From assembly GCF_902168065.1 (NCBI RefSeq), contig NZ_LR655699.1:1-64000 (forward strand): a DNA stretch of 64,000 nt, read 5' to 3'. Of the stretch, positions 49,441 through 59,090 are shown one piece after another. The stretch is from Mycobacterium tilburgii (lineage in GTDB: Bacteria; Actinomycetota; Actinomycetes; Mycobacteriales; Mycobacteriaceae). The notes under the pieces were generated by a model that was given only the letters and a program-made list of their open reading frames with translations, was not told the DNA's origin and did no database searches. The translations under genes were made by a program, and so were the position numbers. Each line of letters begins with the position of its first letter. Positions within the stretch are counted from its first letter, which is position 1.

Positions 49441-50083
49441 TCAGGCGACTAGGAGACGCAAAAGCGTTGACGCCGTGGCTATTCCGATCACCGCGGCCAC
49501 CAGCAACACGACGACGTCCAGCGGATTCATCGGGCTGCCGATCAGCAGCACACGCAACGCGTTGACCACGTGGCTCAGCGGGTTGATGGTGTTCAGGGCG
49601 CGCAGCCCACGCGAGCATCACGTCGATCGGATACAGCGTGTTGGACGCGAAGAACAACGGCATCGTGATGGCCTGCCCGATACCCATCAGGCGGTCACGG
49701 TTGCGGACCAGCCCGGCCAGCGTAATCGACAGACACGCGAAGAACGCGACGCCGAGCATCACGACGACCATGGCCGCCAGGATGCGAAACGGATTGGGGG
49801 GTCAGGCCGACGCGCATCAGGTACGCCAGCGCCATCACACCCACCACCTGCGCGGCCGACCGTACCCCGGCGGCGAACGCCTTCCCGGTGATCAACGCCG
49901 AGGCCGGGGCGGGCGTCACCATCAACTTGGCCAGCACGCCGGAGTCTCGATCCCAAATGATCTGGATGCCATAGAAGATCGAGATGAACAAGGCCGACTG
50001 GGCGATGATGCCCGGCGCCAGGAAGGCGAGATAGGACAGTAAACGTAGGCCGCGCAATGCGGCCCGGCGGCAACTGGTTAGTG
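49441..50083 (-). pseudogene. ABC-2 type transporter permease (DrrB-like), 3' part
   Basis: Frames give LRGLRLLSYLAFLAPGIIAQ, SALFISIFYGIQIIWDRDSG, LAKLMVTPAPASALITGKAF, MVVVMLGVAFFACLSITLAG, LVRNRDRLMGIGQAITMPLF, NTLYPIDVML and NPLSHVVNALRVLLIGSPMN. These are the core helices of drug/lipid-exporting ABC-2 permeases. At least three frameshifts occur (near 49795, 49610 and before the end). The N-terminal cytoplasmic segment and the partner ATPase are missing. It begins exactly where the F420 gene ends, suggesting a deletion junction at about 50080. Confidence 0.65.
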
Positions 50084-51166
50084 CAGCTTGGGCAGCACGT
50101 AGTCGCGATAGAAGTTGATGGCGGCAATCGGATCGCCCTGCGGGAAGTGCAGGAACGGTACGGCGCCGCCGTCGAGAACCCACTGCACGGCGGTGATGTG
50201 CGTGTTGGGGTCGGTCCCGACAGTCCAATTGGCCAGCACCTTGTCGATCGGGTTGGATTCGGCGGCACGCTGAATCTCGACCGGATTGGGCTGGTCGACC
50301 ACGCCGGCGGTGAATCGCCACAACTCCGCCGCGCGGGCGGCTTCGTCGGGCTCGCCGACGAAGGCGAACAGTTCGGCGCGCTTGCCCAGGGTCGACGGAT
50401 CACGCCCGGCGGCGTGGGCGCCGTCGTTGAGCGCGCCCAGCAGTTTGAGATTGGTGAGGTTGCGCGCTGGGGTGATCCAGCCGTCCCCATACTGTCCGGC
50501 CAGCCGCGCGCTTTTGGGGCCGTGGGCGGCGACGAAGATCGGCGGCGGCGCCGCGGGGAGGTCGTACAGCTTCAGTGAGTCGGTCTGAAAGTAGCGCCCC
50601 GCGAACGAGATTCGCTCTCCGCCCCACAGCTGACGAATCAGGGAAATCGCCTCGACCAGCCGGTCGTGCCGCTCGGTGTACTTACCGAACGTTTTCGTGG
50701 CGGCCTGCTCGTTGAGGCGTTCGCCGGTACCGAGCCCCAAGAACACTCGGCCGGGGTTCAGGATCGCCAGCGACGCGAACGCTTGAGCCACCGAGGTCGG
50801 GTGATAGCGGTAGATCGGACAGGTGACACCGGTGCCGAAGGAGATGTGACGGGTGCTGTTGCCCACCAGCGCCAAGGTCAGCCACGGGAACATGGAGTGA
50901 CCCTCGTTGTCCTGCCAGGGCTGCAGGTGGTCGCTGGCCCAAACGTATTGGAACCCGGCCCGTTCGGCAGCCCGGGCTTGTTCCACCAACTGATCGGTCC
51001 GAAACTGCTCGTGGGACAACACGATTCCCACACCTTTGGTGATCGGCGGCGGACTGGCCGGGATGCGATGCTCGTCGACGCGGTAGCACGCCGCCGCGCC
51101 GCCGATGCCAAGCACGCTCGCGCCGGCCGCCAGCTGACCGAATGTCCGACGTGAGAGACCCACCAC
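50078..51166 (-). CDS. fgd2: Tat-exported F420-dependent oxidoreductase Fgd2/fHMAD (Rv0132c-like)
   Basis: A 362-residue luciferase-like F420 enzyme. The Tat/lipoprotein-like signal LSRRTFGQLAAGASVLGIGG, with cysteine in AAACYR, exports it to the envelope. Rv0132c homologues oxidise hydroxymycolic to ketomycolic acids. Visible are VGIVLSHEQFRTDQLVEQAR, WASDHLQPWQDNEGHSMF, SFGTGVTCPIYRYHP, LGLGTGERLNEQA (F420 site) and AAHGPKSARLAGQYGDGWIT. It ends at YRDYVLPKLH. Intact, with no upstream partner nearby; the start MVGLSRRTF is an ATG with purine-rich leader. Confidence 0.9.
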   Translation of the reverse strand: MVGLSRRTFGQLAAGASVLGIGGAAACYRVDEHRIPASPPPITKGVGIVLSHEQFRTDQLVEQARAAERAGFQYVWASDHLQPWQDNEGHSMFPWLTLALVGNSTRHISFGTGVTCPIYRYHPTSVAQAFASLAILNPGRVFLGLGTGERLNEQAATKTFGKYTERHDRLVEAISLIRQLWGGERISFAGRYFQTDSLKLYDLPAAPPPIFVAAHGPKSARLAGQYGDGWITPARNLTNLKLLGALNDGAHAAGRDPSTLGKRAELFAFVGEPDEAARAAELWRFTAGVVDQPNPVEIQRAAESNPIDKVLANWTVGTDPNTHITAVQWVLDGGAVPFLHFPQGDPIAAINFYRDYVLPKLH

Positions 51167-51250
51167 CTAACCAAGGTACCCAACGCCGATACCAGCACGC
51201 CCGGCGCGCTTTTGGTGTGCATTGCCGGCGCCACCCGTTAGCCTGGCGTC

Positions 51251-51869
51251 ATGGCTCCCCAGGCGCGTCCGGCGCGGAAGGCCGATCTGCGTGCGCTGTC
51301 GGTGACCCTGAGCTGGGCCTTTTCGACTACCCGGTGATGATGTGGATCTTTCCCGACAGCAAGACGCGAGCCGGGCATCTAACCCGAATGTTTGCGGCCA
51401 TGACCCGTCACTAGCATCTGCCGCGCGGCGGCGTCGAGGTGTCCGGCACGGGCACCAGCCCCGAGGCAGGCGGTATCGGCGGTGCCGCCCTGTGGGATCC
51501 GCCGAACCAGTGGCAGGAATCGCACTGGACGCAGTTGGCGATGATGCCGGCCTTTTTGCGGGTGTTCGGCCTGCGGTCGGGGACGGCCCGGGCCATCCTG
51601 GAAACGATGGAGCGCAAACGTCCCGAGGAGCCGCACTGGGTATCTGGCCGCGATCGGCAGCGATCCGGCGGTGCGCGGCCAAGGCTACGAACAGGCGCTG
51701 ATGCGATCACGGCTGGACCGCTGCGGCGCCAAGTACTGCCCGGCCTACCTCGAGTCGAGCAAGCGCAAAAATGTGCCGTACTAAACAGCGTTTTGGCTTC
51801 AGTGTGATGGAGGAGATCCCGCTGCCGGGCGGGCGGGCCGCCGCTGTGGGCGATGTGGATCCGCGCTGA
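51251..51869 (+). pseudogene. GNAT acetyltransferase (Rv0133-like)
   Basis: Starts APQARPARKADLRALSVTLS; a frameshift near 51320 shifts into DPVMMWIFPDSKTRAGHLTR followed by TAG (51412-51414). GIGGAALWDPPNQWQESHWT, then another frame LAAIGSDPAVRGQGYEQALM (the acetyl-CoA-binding RGQGxG, here RGQGYE), YLESSKRKNVPYYKQRFGFS and EEIPLPGG. A final shift at a GGGCGGGCGGG run removes the WAMWR-type end. At least four lesions; Rv0133 is the positional counterpart. Confidence 0.75.
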
Positions 51870-52200
51870 CGGTCAGGGGTGCTCTACCCACCCCGCCATG
51901 GCCGACGGCGATCATGCGCAGCTGTTTGACGGCCAGCCGGCGGATGTCCTCGATCCCCTCGGCGGTCTGGGTGTCCTCGATTGCCTCGGCGATGACGATC
52001 ATCGCGTTGACGAACAGCGTCGCCAGCACGTTGAGGTCTTCGGTGCTCCACGCGTTCAGCCGCGGGAACCGGGCCAGGTCGGTGGCCAGCTCCGAGGTGA
52101 TCAGCCGATCTCGGTGCGGATCGCGTAACGCAGCACGCTCAGCCCGCTATTTGCGCTCGCGGCCGATCAGCCGCCAGTGTTCGCGCCGCTCGGCGACTCT
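51850..52200 (-). pseudogene. TetR-family regulator, C-terminal fragment
   Basis: Minus-strand text HWRLIGRERK, then SELATDLARFPRLNAWSTED, LNVLATLFVNAMIVIAEAIE, DTQTAEGIEDIRRLAVKQLR and MIAVGHGG is the ligand-binding half typical of mycobacterial TetR proteins, ending near 51865. The helix-turn-helix is absent; upstream the sequence changes into the C-terminally truncated DUF1214 protein. A deletion fused the two. Confidence 0.6.
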
Positions 52201-53134
52201 TGGGTACCGCGCTGTGGTTGTTCAGCGACGAGCGGGTGGCGGGCGCTTTGGATCGCCGTAGGTGGCCATGAACTGATTCCAGACCACCAGGTTCCAGAAC
52301 CGGCACGACAGCGGCCGATGCGTGATCACCAGCGCCTCGTCGTCGTCCAGCACGAAACTACCGTACGAGTAGCAGGCGTCGCGCACCTGCCAGCCGAAAT
52401 TCGCGCCGGGAACCTGGCATGGGTCGGCTAATTCGTTAGCGGGGCGGACGGTTTCGTGCCCCAGGCCGTGCTCCTAGTCGACACGCGTCCCCCACCGCCA
52501 GCGGCACGATGGCGAAAATTATCCGCATCCAGGCCGTCGCGGCCCGCAGGCTGGCCGCGGTCTCGGTGTCGCCGTGCCGGATCGGCTCTAGCTCATCGAG
52601 CGCCTCGATGCGCCAGCCGACCGTGCGGCCGGTTTGCGGGTGTGCCTGATAGTCGCGGGTCCTCAGCACCGCCGCATCGGGAGTCACGGGAAATTCGAAG
52701 GAGAAGTTGCCGTCGGTGTTGATGTCGAGATCAGTGTCGCGGATTATGGCGACAATGCGGTCCGACCAGGCTCCAGGTGATGGCTCGTTGTAGGCGGTCA
52801 CCAATAAAGTACACGCTGTCGCTCTTGTTGCCGCTGATGCGATAGCGGCGCGTCGGATCGACGGGGCAGATGAAGTAAAACGAGTCGGTGTTGTCGCAGC
52901 CCCATCGGCGGTCGCGCCGAAACGGCGTGTTGACCGCGACGAACTGCGGCCGGCCGGGCTCGGGGAACAGGTAGGTGTCCAACGCCACGCCCAGGGTGGT
53001 GGCCAGGATGCGATATCCGTCGGCGACGTGGCGGTCGTAGGTGACCGCACGGTCACCGTCCAGAAAGGTGCGGTCCAGATCCCCGAGCGTGGACAGCGGT
53101 TCCCGCCCACGCGGTCGTCGATTCGTGCGTCCAT
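52200..53134 (-). pseudogene. DUF1214-type protein, frameshifted and C-terminally truncated
   Basis: From MDARIDDRVGG the pieces are LDRTFLDGDRAVTYDRHVAD, GVALDTYLFPEPGRPQFVAV, RRWGCDNTDSFYFICPVDPT, YRISGNKSDSVYF, TDLDINTDGNFSFEFPVTPD, RTVGWRIEALDELEPIRHGD, and after another shift GANFGWQVRDACYSYGSFVL, HRPLSCRFWNLVVWNQFMAT. DUF1214/DUF1254-type proteins are found in many mycobacteria, with no established reaction. At least four frameshifts. The C-terminal end after QFMATYGDP is replaced by TetR sequence. Confidence 0.6.
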
Positions 53135-53425
53135 GTGCCGATTCCTTTCAGGAGTAACATCGTGGTGCGGTCGATCCAGGTGTAGTGGTGGGCAGGGTTG
53201 AGGTCGTCGAGCCGGGTGAGCAGGCTGATTAGCGTGATGCCGGCGAGCACCTCCGCCAACTCGGCGGCCGTCATGTCCGGCCTGACCTCGCCGCGGGCCG
53301 CGGCGAGGTCAGCCAGGCGGCGAGCCCGCCGGCGATGATGTCGGTGAACCGATCCAGCAGTGCGTTATGCAGGGTGGGATCGGCCGCCATCTCGCTGACC
53401 GGTGCCCGTTGGATGCCGACGCGCT
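53055..53425 (-). pseudogene. Second TetR-family regulator, C-terminal fragment
   Basis: VSEMAADPTLHNALLDRFTD, IIAGGLAAWLTSPRP, then after a shift AELAEVLAGITLISLLTRLD and YTWIDRTTMLLLKGIGT form the last helices of a TetR repressor. The DNA-binding half is missing: the sequence to the right belongs to the divergent sulfotransferase pseudogene. It overlaps the start of the DUF1214 gene by about 80 bases, suggesting the two were once an operon. Confidence 0.55.
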
Positions 53426-54529
53426 GCACGCGCAGGCCAGCGCCGCAACGAGGCTACATGACTTCGGGCCGGACGACTACCGAGAACGCCTCGAGTTCTA
53501 CTGGCTGCGCTGCACGAGATCGACGGCCTGCATGGCGCGAGCCGGGTGAACTTCTACGACCAACTGCTGCAGGTGCTCAAGAACCGCCTGCTGTTGGCCG
53601 ACCTGCTCAAGCGGCACCCCGAGATCAACGACATCGCGCTGCGCTCACCGGTGGTGATCGCCGGCCTGCCCCGCACCGGCACCACGCATCTGCACAACCT
53701 GCTGGCGGCGCCCCGACTTTCCGCACCATGCCGTACGGGGAGAGCGTCGAGCCGTTTCTATTGCCGAATTAGGTTGTTATCCAACCAGATCCGCGTCGCA
53801 CCCGAATGGATTTCGCGGTCGGAGTGTTCAACACGGTGATGCCGCATTTCGCGCTCATGCACGAGATGACGACCGAGCACGTGCACGAGGAGATCCAGCT
53901 GCTGGCCAACGACGTGTCCACGATGCTGCTGGAAACGCTGGCCGAAATGCCCCGCTGGCGAGACTACTACCAGGCCCACGACCAGACGCCGCACTACGAA
54001 CCTCGCCACGCAACTCAGAGCGAGCAGTTCTTGCGCGGTGGTCAGCGCTGGCTGCTCAAGTCGCCCCAGCACCTCAAGCAGGTGCGGGTGTTGGATCGCG
54101 TGTTCGGCGACAGCATCGTCGTGTTCACCCACCGTGATCCGGTGCCATTGTCGATGATCGCGATGATCACCTACTCCGCGCGCATGCACCGCACCCCGGT
54201 GCCGGTGCAACAGACCGCCGAGTCCTGGATCGACCGACTCGATCACATGCTGAGTGACTGGTCCGCGATCGGGACGTCATCGGCCCGGACCGCTCCATCG
54301 ACGTCCGATTCGACGACTTCATGGCCGACGAAATGGGTGTTGCCCAGCGGGTTTATGCCCTGGACGGCGAACCGTTCACCTACGAGGTCAACAAAGCGGT
54401 CGCCGACTACCTGTCCGGGCACCGGCGTGGCCGATTGGGCAGCGTGGAAACGTCATTCGACATGTTCTGGCTGACGAGGGGGCGATCCATGCTCGGTTCG
54501 CCCCCTATGTCGAGCGATTTCTGGCCTAG
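53395..54529 (+). pseudogene. Sulfotransferase family protein
   Basis: Frames give LDADALHAQASAATRLHDFG, the PAPS 5'-phosphosulfate loop VVIAGLPRTGTTHLHNLLAA, MPYGESVEPFLLPN with TAG at 53770-53772, and a long clean frame MTTEHVHEEIQLLANDVSTM, RWLLKSPQHLKQVRVLDRVF, VVFTHRDPVPLSMIAMITY (the 3'-phosphate site). A shift near 54275 leads to FDDFMADEMGVAQRVYA, and another to ARFAPYVERFLA. It resembles the mycobacterial PF13469 sulfotransferases. At least four lesions. Confidence 0.75.
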
Positions 54530-54614
54530 CGCAAACCGCTGGAACTGCAGGGGTATTGCCAGATCCGGTACGCAGCACGCCCACCAGGTACGGGTACTAT
54601 AATATATATTCTTT

Positions 54615-54627
54615 AATATCGTATATT
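54615..54627. promoter_or_regulatory. Palindrome upstream of the PaaK-like gene
   Basis: AATAT-CGT-ATATT is a perfect 5+3+5 inverted repeat 31 bases upstream of the PaaK-like start. Nearly the same sequence (AATAT-CGT-ATATC) lies upstream of the gntR gene at 56836. Two copies placed before two start codons in one locus suggest the binding site of the GntR regulator. The surrounding 40 bases are unusually AT-rich for this window. Confidence 0.5.
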
Positions 54628-54658
54628 GTCTAAATCGATTAGGCAGGACGACACACCA

Positions 54659-55385
54659 ATGGACATCGGCAAATGGTCCGACACTCTCGACCGGTGGCTG
54701 AAGGGCAGTCTGTCGCCGGATGACCTGCACCGATGGCAGTGTGCAACCTTGCGTGAGGTTGTTGCCCACGCTCAGTGGCATTCTCGTTTCTACGCCTACC
54801 GCTTGGTCTGGGTGCGACCTTCCACCCTGACGTTGGACAACCTTGCCCTGCTCCCCTTCACCACTGACGACGACGTCCGGGACGCCATGTTCGACGTGCT
54901 CCGCGGATCAATCGGTGACGCTCACTTATTTCGAAAGCCTGGGAAGCACCGGCCACCCTAACCCGTTCCCCCAGGACGGTTTTGAATTCGACCTGAATTG
55001 CCAAGTGGTAGCCCACGCATTGCGCTCGGTAGTCGATCGCCACTTCGGTGAAGGGCCAGAAATCGATCCTTGCCGTTGTGGCTCCGAACGAACTGGATTC
55101 GATTTGCAGCACCATTGCGTACGCGGCCAAAGAGGTCGGAATCACTCGTCTCGACATCTTTCCGCTATCCGACGGTGGGTGCCCCGTCGCTGCTGCTGGA
55201 AGTGGCAGAGCTGAGTCAAAGCTACGTGTCGAGGTTTGCGACGACCTTGACATTCGTTGCGTGCTCGGCACAGGTGAACCCGTTTCCGGTGCGATGAAGG
55301 TGTTGGTCGGCCAGGCTTGGGGAGCGACGGCGTACAATTTTTTTGTACGGCTTTCCAGAGATGGGGACTTTTGCGGTCGCCACGG
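54659..55385 (+). pseudogene. PaaK-like adenylate-forming CoA ligase, 5' part
   Basis: ATG 54659. The text follows phenylacetate-CoA ligase-type enzymes: LREVVAHAQWHSRFYAYRL, LALLPFTTDDDVRDAMFDVL, YFESLGSTGHPNPFPQDGFE (the STG ATP loop), SILAVVAPNELDSICSTIAY, DLDIRCVLGTGEPVSGAMKV and, across another frame change, YGFPEMGTFAVAT. At least four frameshifts. After about 55385 the plus strand no longer matches; the rest of the gene lies on the minus strand at 55386-55700. Confidence 0.7.
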
Positions 55386-55700
55386 TAACCAGAGCGCTCG
55401 CCGCCTGTCTCTCCCAACTATCTTCGAGGTCCTCAACCTTTTCGAGGTCCTCGACGCCGATACCGAACCCCGCGTCGATGAGGATGGCATCGTCGATCTC
55501 CGCGGTGGTGCGCGGCTGTCCGCGAATGCTCACCCGAGCACTGGCCTGACCGAGGATTTCGACGGTCATCCGGTCGGACGTACTATCCCGCGCGACGGTG
55601 ACGAGATCGCCTGTGCGGTAACAATAAATGGCTTTATTCCTGGGATGAGGCTAGTCAGACACAGTTCACCGCTTCCTTCGAATCCCAGCGACTGCAATCA
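55386..55700 (-). pseudogene. PaaK-like ligase, 3' part on the opposite strand
   Basis: Read on the minus strand: SLGFEGSGELCLTSLIPGIK, a shift, then YRTGDLVTVARDSTSDRMTV, EILGQASARVSIRGQPRTTA and EIDDAILIDAGFGIGVEDLE. GEL...YRTGDLV is the hinge region of adenylate-forming enzymes, and the remainder is the start of the PaaK C-terminal domain. This is exactly the part missing from the plus-strand 5' portion next door. The 3' piece has therefore been inverted relative to the 5' piece, or the assembly joins two copies. Confidence 0.6.
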
Positions 55701-56100
55701 TCTCGAGATTCGGCTCGAGACCACGATTGCAGGCGATTACCGACATCTCGAAGCCAGAGTTCACGAGAGGACGTCGACGTCTTTGGTGTAAGCGCCGATG
55801 TGACGATCGCTCGCGCACCGCACCTCGCCGAGCCGAAGCAGGTCAGAGCACACGGCGGTCGGGCGAGTGGAACGCCTGGAAAAATCCGCGACTTGAGAAC
55901 AATCACGGTCGACAACGGCTCCGGCCCGGGCTGCACCGGCTCATCATGCCGACGGCATCGGATCAAGCATGGACTGCTGTTGGCGGCATCACGGTACCGG
56001 CAATCTCGCAGCAGACCCCCTCTTCGGTGACGGCCGATTTCGAGTTGTCATCGCGGTGGCCACCAAAGGGGCACATCGCAGGTGCGGTTGCCGGTTAGCC
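55701..56100. other. No recognisable gene
   Basis: Open stretches on both strands do not resemble known proteins. The plus-strand continuation HLEIRLETTIAGDYRHLEAR ends at 55791, and GGITVPAISQQTPSSVTADF near 55980 is unassigned. Probably the inverted remainder or debris from the PaaK region. Confidence 0.35.
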
Positions 56101-56103
56101 GCT

Positions 56104-56799
56104 CTACTGCTCGAAGGACTTCAGCATGATGTTGATCACGCGATCTAGGTGCTCCGTGCGCACCCGCGCCGCCCGATCAGAGTCGCCCTTGCGGATTGCA
56201 GTCACAAGCGCCCGATGGTAGCGGTTCGCTTTGACCGCCAATGCTGGGTCGTCTCGCATCATCTTTGCCACGGGCAACATCGAGCGGTTTCGCAAAGTCT
56301 GGATCATGTTGAACAACAGCGGACATCTGGTACGTAGCGGTTCTACAAGACAAGCGTGCAGATTGTGATTCAGCGTCGTCCAGGCCCCCATGTCCTTCTT
56401 GCCGTCCATTTGCTTGACCAATTTGGAGGCGATGGTACAGGCGACGACACGGTCTTCTTCGGTGAGCGCGGCCACCTCGGCCATTGCCCGTGATTCAAGC
56501 AGCGACCGCAACGCATAGATCTCGGTTAGCTCGGCAGCGCTGGATTCGTGTACCCGGGCACCCTTATGTGCATCGATGTCGACTAATCCCGACGCGGCGA
56601 GGTCACGGAGTGCTTCGCGTACAGGAGTCACGCTCGTCCCGATCCGTTGCGCAACGTCGGCGAGGATCACACGACTACCGACGCCAATTTCTCCCCGCAA
56701 AATCATGTCCCGCACTGTTTCGCGGGCAAGGTCAACCCCAGTGCGAGGAGTGTCAGGATCCACGTCGCTCTTGCGAGTGGCGTAAGATACGCTGCGCAT
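56104..56799 (-). CDS. GntR/FadR-family (FCD) transcriptional regulator
   Basis: 231 residues, full length. The N-terminal winged helix has LARETVRDMILRGEIGVGSR, ILADVAQRIGTSVTPVREAL and RDLAASGLVDIDAHKGARVH, the GntR hallmark. The all-helical FCD effector domain follows (LTEIYALRSLLESRAMAEVA, NHNLHACLVEPLRTRCPLLF, NRYHRALVTAIRKGDSDRAA), with candidate metal-binding His/Asp positions. It ends LDRVINIMLKSFEQ. It is the only intact gene between 54.5 and 61.1 kb. Palindromes upstream of it and of the PaaK-like gene suggest autoregulation and control of the ligase. Confidence 0.88.
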   Translation of the reverse strand: MRSVSYATRKSDVDPDTPRTGVDLARETVRDMILRGEIGVGSRVILADVAQRIGTSVTPVREALRDLAASGLVDIDAHKGARVHESSAAELTEIYALRSLLESRAMAEVAALTEEDRVVACTIASKLVKQMDGKKDMGAWTTLNHNLHACLVEPLRTRCPLLFNMIQTLRNRSMLPVAKMMRDDPALAVKANRYHRALVTAIRKGDSDRAARVRTEHLDRVINIMLKSFEQ

Positions 56800-56835
56800 T
56801 TTCGTATGTATTCCTTGCTCCGGCGTTGTTCACAG

Positions 56836-56848
56836 AATATCGTATATC
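56836..56848. promoter_or_regulatory. Palindrome upstream of gntR
   Basis: AATAT-CGT-ATATC, one base from a perfect inverted repeat, 36 bases before the GntR start codon. It shares 12 of 13 bases with the site before the PaaK-like gene. Interpreted as the autoregulatory operator. Confidence 0.5.
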
Positions 56849-57229
56849 GTCGGCACCGTTGATACCTATTCATACTGCATGACAATATCGGATTGATTTG
56901 TAAATTTCTTGTGCCGTGCAGTGTTCCAGGACTGGATGCCAGTGATAGACTTGATTGCTGCGCACAACAGTCGTTCTGGACCGTCACGCTGCTTGGTTAG
57001 TCCACCGCGAACAGTGTCGTCGACGAGCGGGAAGCGACCCGTCGAAATCTCCAGCGACGATATTACCGTCGTTCATGCCAAGGCGCGCCGACGCATCGAC
57101 GGGAGGACAGATGCAGCGCCCTGCCTGGCTAGCAGGAGGCGGCACTAGTCAATCGGCTGGGCGCAAAGATCGCCTCTGGCAAGCCGACCCCCGACATATG
57201 CAACGTCCGCTACCGCTCCGAGTACGCCG
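56849..57229. other. No recognisable gene
   Basis: Short frames in all phases but none with protein-like content that I can place. Lower GC near 56860-56910. The promoter of gntR must lie at its left end. Nothing else seen. Confidence 0.4.
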
Positions 57230-57590
57230 ACCAGGCTACGGCAGGCAAGCCGAAGCGAGAGATCGTTGCATAGCCGCAGAGCCCGACGCTGGTCAGGGTC
57301 CAGAACGTGACAAGGGCTGCGGCGATGATCAACGATAGCATGTACCGGTTGAGCATCGGTGACGGCGTGCTTGCTCGACCTGTCGGCTTAGGAGAAGAGC
57401 AGTGCACCCGCGTGCGTGGTCCGGCCGGGAGGATATCCACAACGGCTATGGACGACATGAGTTGAACACCGGCTGCCACCATGAAGGCATCCCGCCAGGA
57501 CAACACGGAGGCAATCACCTCACCCGCTGTAATGGAGGTGAACACACCGACCAGCGTTCCCGTCAGCATCACCCCGATGGCGCGGGTGCA
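57230..57590 (-). pseudogene. MFS transporter fragment
   Basis: A minus-strand frame reads GVMLTGTLVGVFTSITAGEV, IASVLSWRDAFMVAAGVQLM and SSIAVVDILPAGPRTRVH, two helices and the loop of a major-facilitator exporter. MLSLIIAAALVTFWTLTSVG follows as a further helix. No full transporter can be assembled; the upstream end joins the NifS fragment. Confidence 0.5.
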
Positions 57591-58080
57591 GTGGTGGCCG
57601 GTGGTACCGAGGTCAACACAATCGCAATGTGGGGAACGTTCGCACCCCGACGGTTCACGGGACATCACGTCACGACCTCGATCGAGCATCCGTCTGTCCT
57701 TAAGAATGCAAGTGCGCTAGCACAACTCGGGGTCGAAATAACTCTGGTGGACCCGTCCCGTTCAGGGCGCATCGACACGCCTGCAATCGCTCACGCGCTG
57801 CGGCCCGATACGGTGCTGGGTTCGGTCATGCATGCAAACAACCATACGGGTGAGATTCAGCCGGTCGACGAGATTACTGCGTTGACGGCTCGCAACGGGG
57901 TGCCGTTTCATTTCGACGCCGTACAAACCGCGGGCAAATTCGACCTGTCGACCCTCGGCACCGGTGGGGTACTGCTATCCATATCCGCACACAAGTTGGT
58001 GGCCCGCGCTGCATTGGGGCACTCACGATTGGTTCAAGACATCGCGGGCTATTACTACGCGGGGATCGGCGGAAAAACAG
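57580..58080 (+). pseudogene. Cysteine desulfurase (NifS/IscS-like) fragment
   Basis: AVVAGGTEVNTIAMWG, HHVTTSIEHPSVLKNASALA, VDPSRSGRIDTPAIAHALRP, DTVLGSVMHANNHTGEIQPV, GVPFHFDAVQTAGKFDLSTL and LLSISAHKLV with the PLP-binding lysine are the central part of a class V aminotransferase/cysteine desulfurase. The N-terminal substrate loop and the C-terminal domain with the active-site Cys are absent. The text decays after HKLVARAALGH. One uninterrupted frame, but only about 170 of 390 residues. Confidence 0.7.
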
Positions 58081-58084
58081 AAGA

Positions 58085-58734
58085 CGACCAGGCACGTGTC
58101 GACGCGGCGCAGAATGACCTGGACAGCTGCCCGGGTATTCTCTGTCGTCACGGCACGTACCGGTAGGGGTTGCCGCACTGGCAATCTCGGTCTGCAGTTT
58201 CATTGTGTTCGCCTATCGTCTGCCATACTTGAGTTCTCAGGGGGTCTTCAACCTTGCGATGTTGCCCACGGTCGTCGATGCGACAACCTCCCGGAAATAA
58301 CATACGTATATTATACCACTAATAATATATATTATCCACACGGCGGTGACGTCGGGGTCATATCTCAAGCGTGTGATCGTGCTCGGGAGGCGGCGTGCAG
58401 GACCGAGGGCGTGACTACGCCGTGGCCACTGGCAAACCAATAAAATATTGCAATGGTCACATATGTTCAGCACGGGCTAACGCTGACAACCTTTGCGCTT
58501 AGGGGATGGCTTCCATGGCTGCAACTACACAGGAGTAGGGGACGTCCGAGAGAAGGACGGCAAAATGAGTGTAATTGTCCCGGTAGCGATCTCATCAATC
58601 GAACGATGCTGGCGACCCGCCGGACGCTTTGTGGCTCGTCAATGCGGGTCCGATCGAATCCCGCCATTAAGGTTGGCGACCAGGTAACACGGCCGAGAAA
58701 ATGCGACTGCCGAGCAGATCGCTGAAGTTCGGGC
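58085..58734. other. Mostly non-coding decayed stretch
   Basis: A plus-strand frame near 58165-58300 gives a hydrophobic segment (ALAISVCSFIVFAYRLPYLS) that may be a helix from a lost transporter. From 58295 to 58340 the DNA is very AT-rich. Nothing further identified up to the SodA remnant. Confidence 0.35.
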
Positions 58735-59090
58735 CAGTGACGATACCACGACTTTGCCTGGACTGGAATGCCTTTTGTACAAAGATGAGTGGGGGCACCG
58801 CCAATGTCCCCGGATCAGGCTGGGGTACGCTGGCGTGGGACCCGGCCAGGGAACGCCTTGTGACGCAACAGATACAGGACCACCACTTTGACTTGGCCAT
58901 AACAAGCATGCCGCTTCTCGTCTTCGACGTGTGAGAGCACGCTTTTTATACCACGCTTTTTATACACAGTACCGTTTCAGAACTGACTACATCGAAGGGT
59001 TGTGGTCGGTCGTGGACTGGACTGACGTCGCCAGGCGGTTCGAGGCAGCCCAGGCAGGCCAATTCACGGAGTTCGTCGATTGCGCTAGGA
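58735..59090 (+). pseudogene. Fe/Mn superoxide dismutase, C-terminal fragment
   Basis: The text LDWNAFCTKMSGGTANVPGS, GWGTLAWDPARERLVTQQIQ, TSMPLLVFDV then, after a stop, EHAFY, and finally YRFRTDYIEGLWSVVDWTDV, ARRFEAAQAG matches the C-terminal domain of Fe/Mn-SOD. The metal motif DxWEH is DV-stop-EH: a TGA at 58932-58934 replaces the Trp codon. A perfect 14-base tandem duplication (CACGCTTTTTATAC at 58937-58950 and 58951-58964) then shifts the frame. The N-terminal half with the first two His ligands is not found. Confidence 0.7.

Noticed and set aside
57580..58080. Phosphorothioate (DndA) or other defence-system desulfurase
   Set aside because: Only a fragment of a generic class V desulfurase with no dnd, ssp or other defence genes around it.
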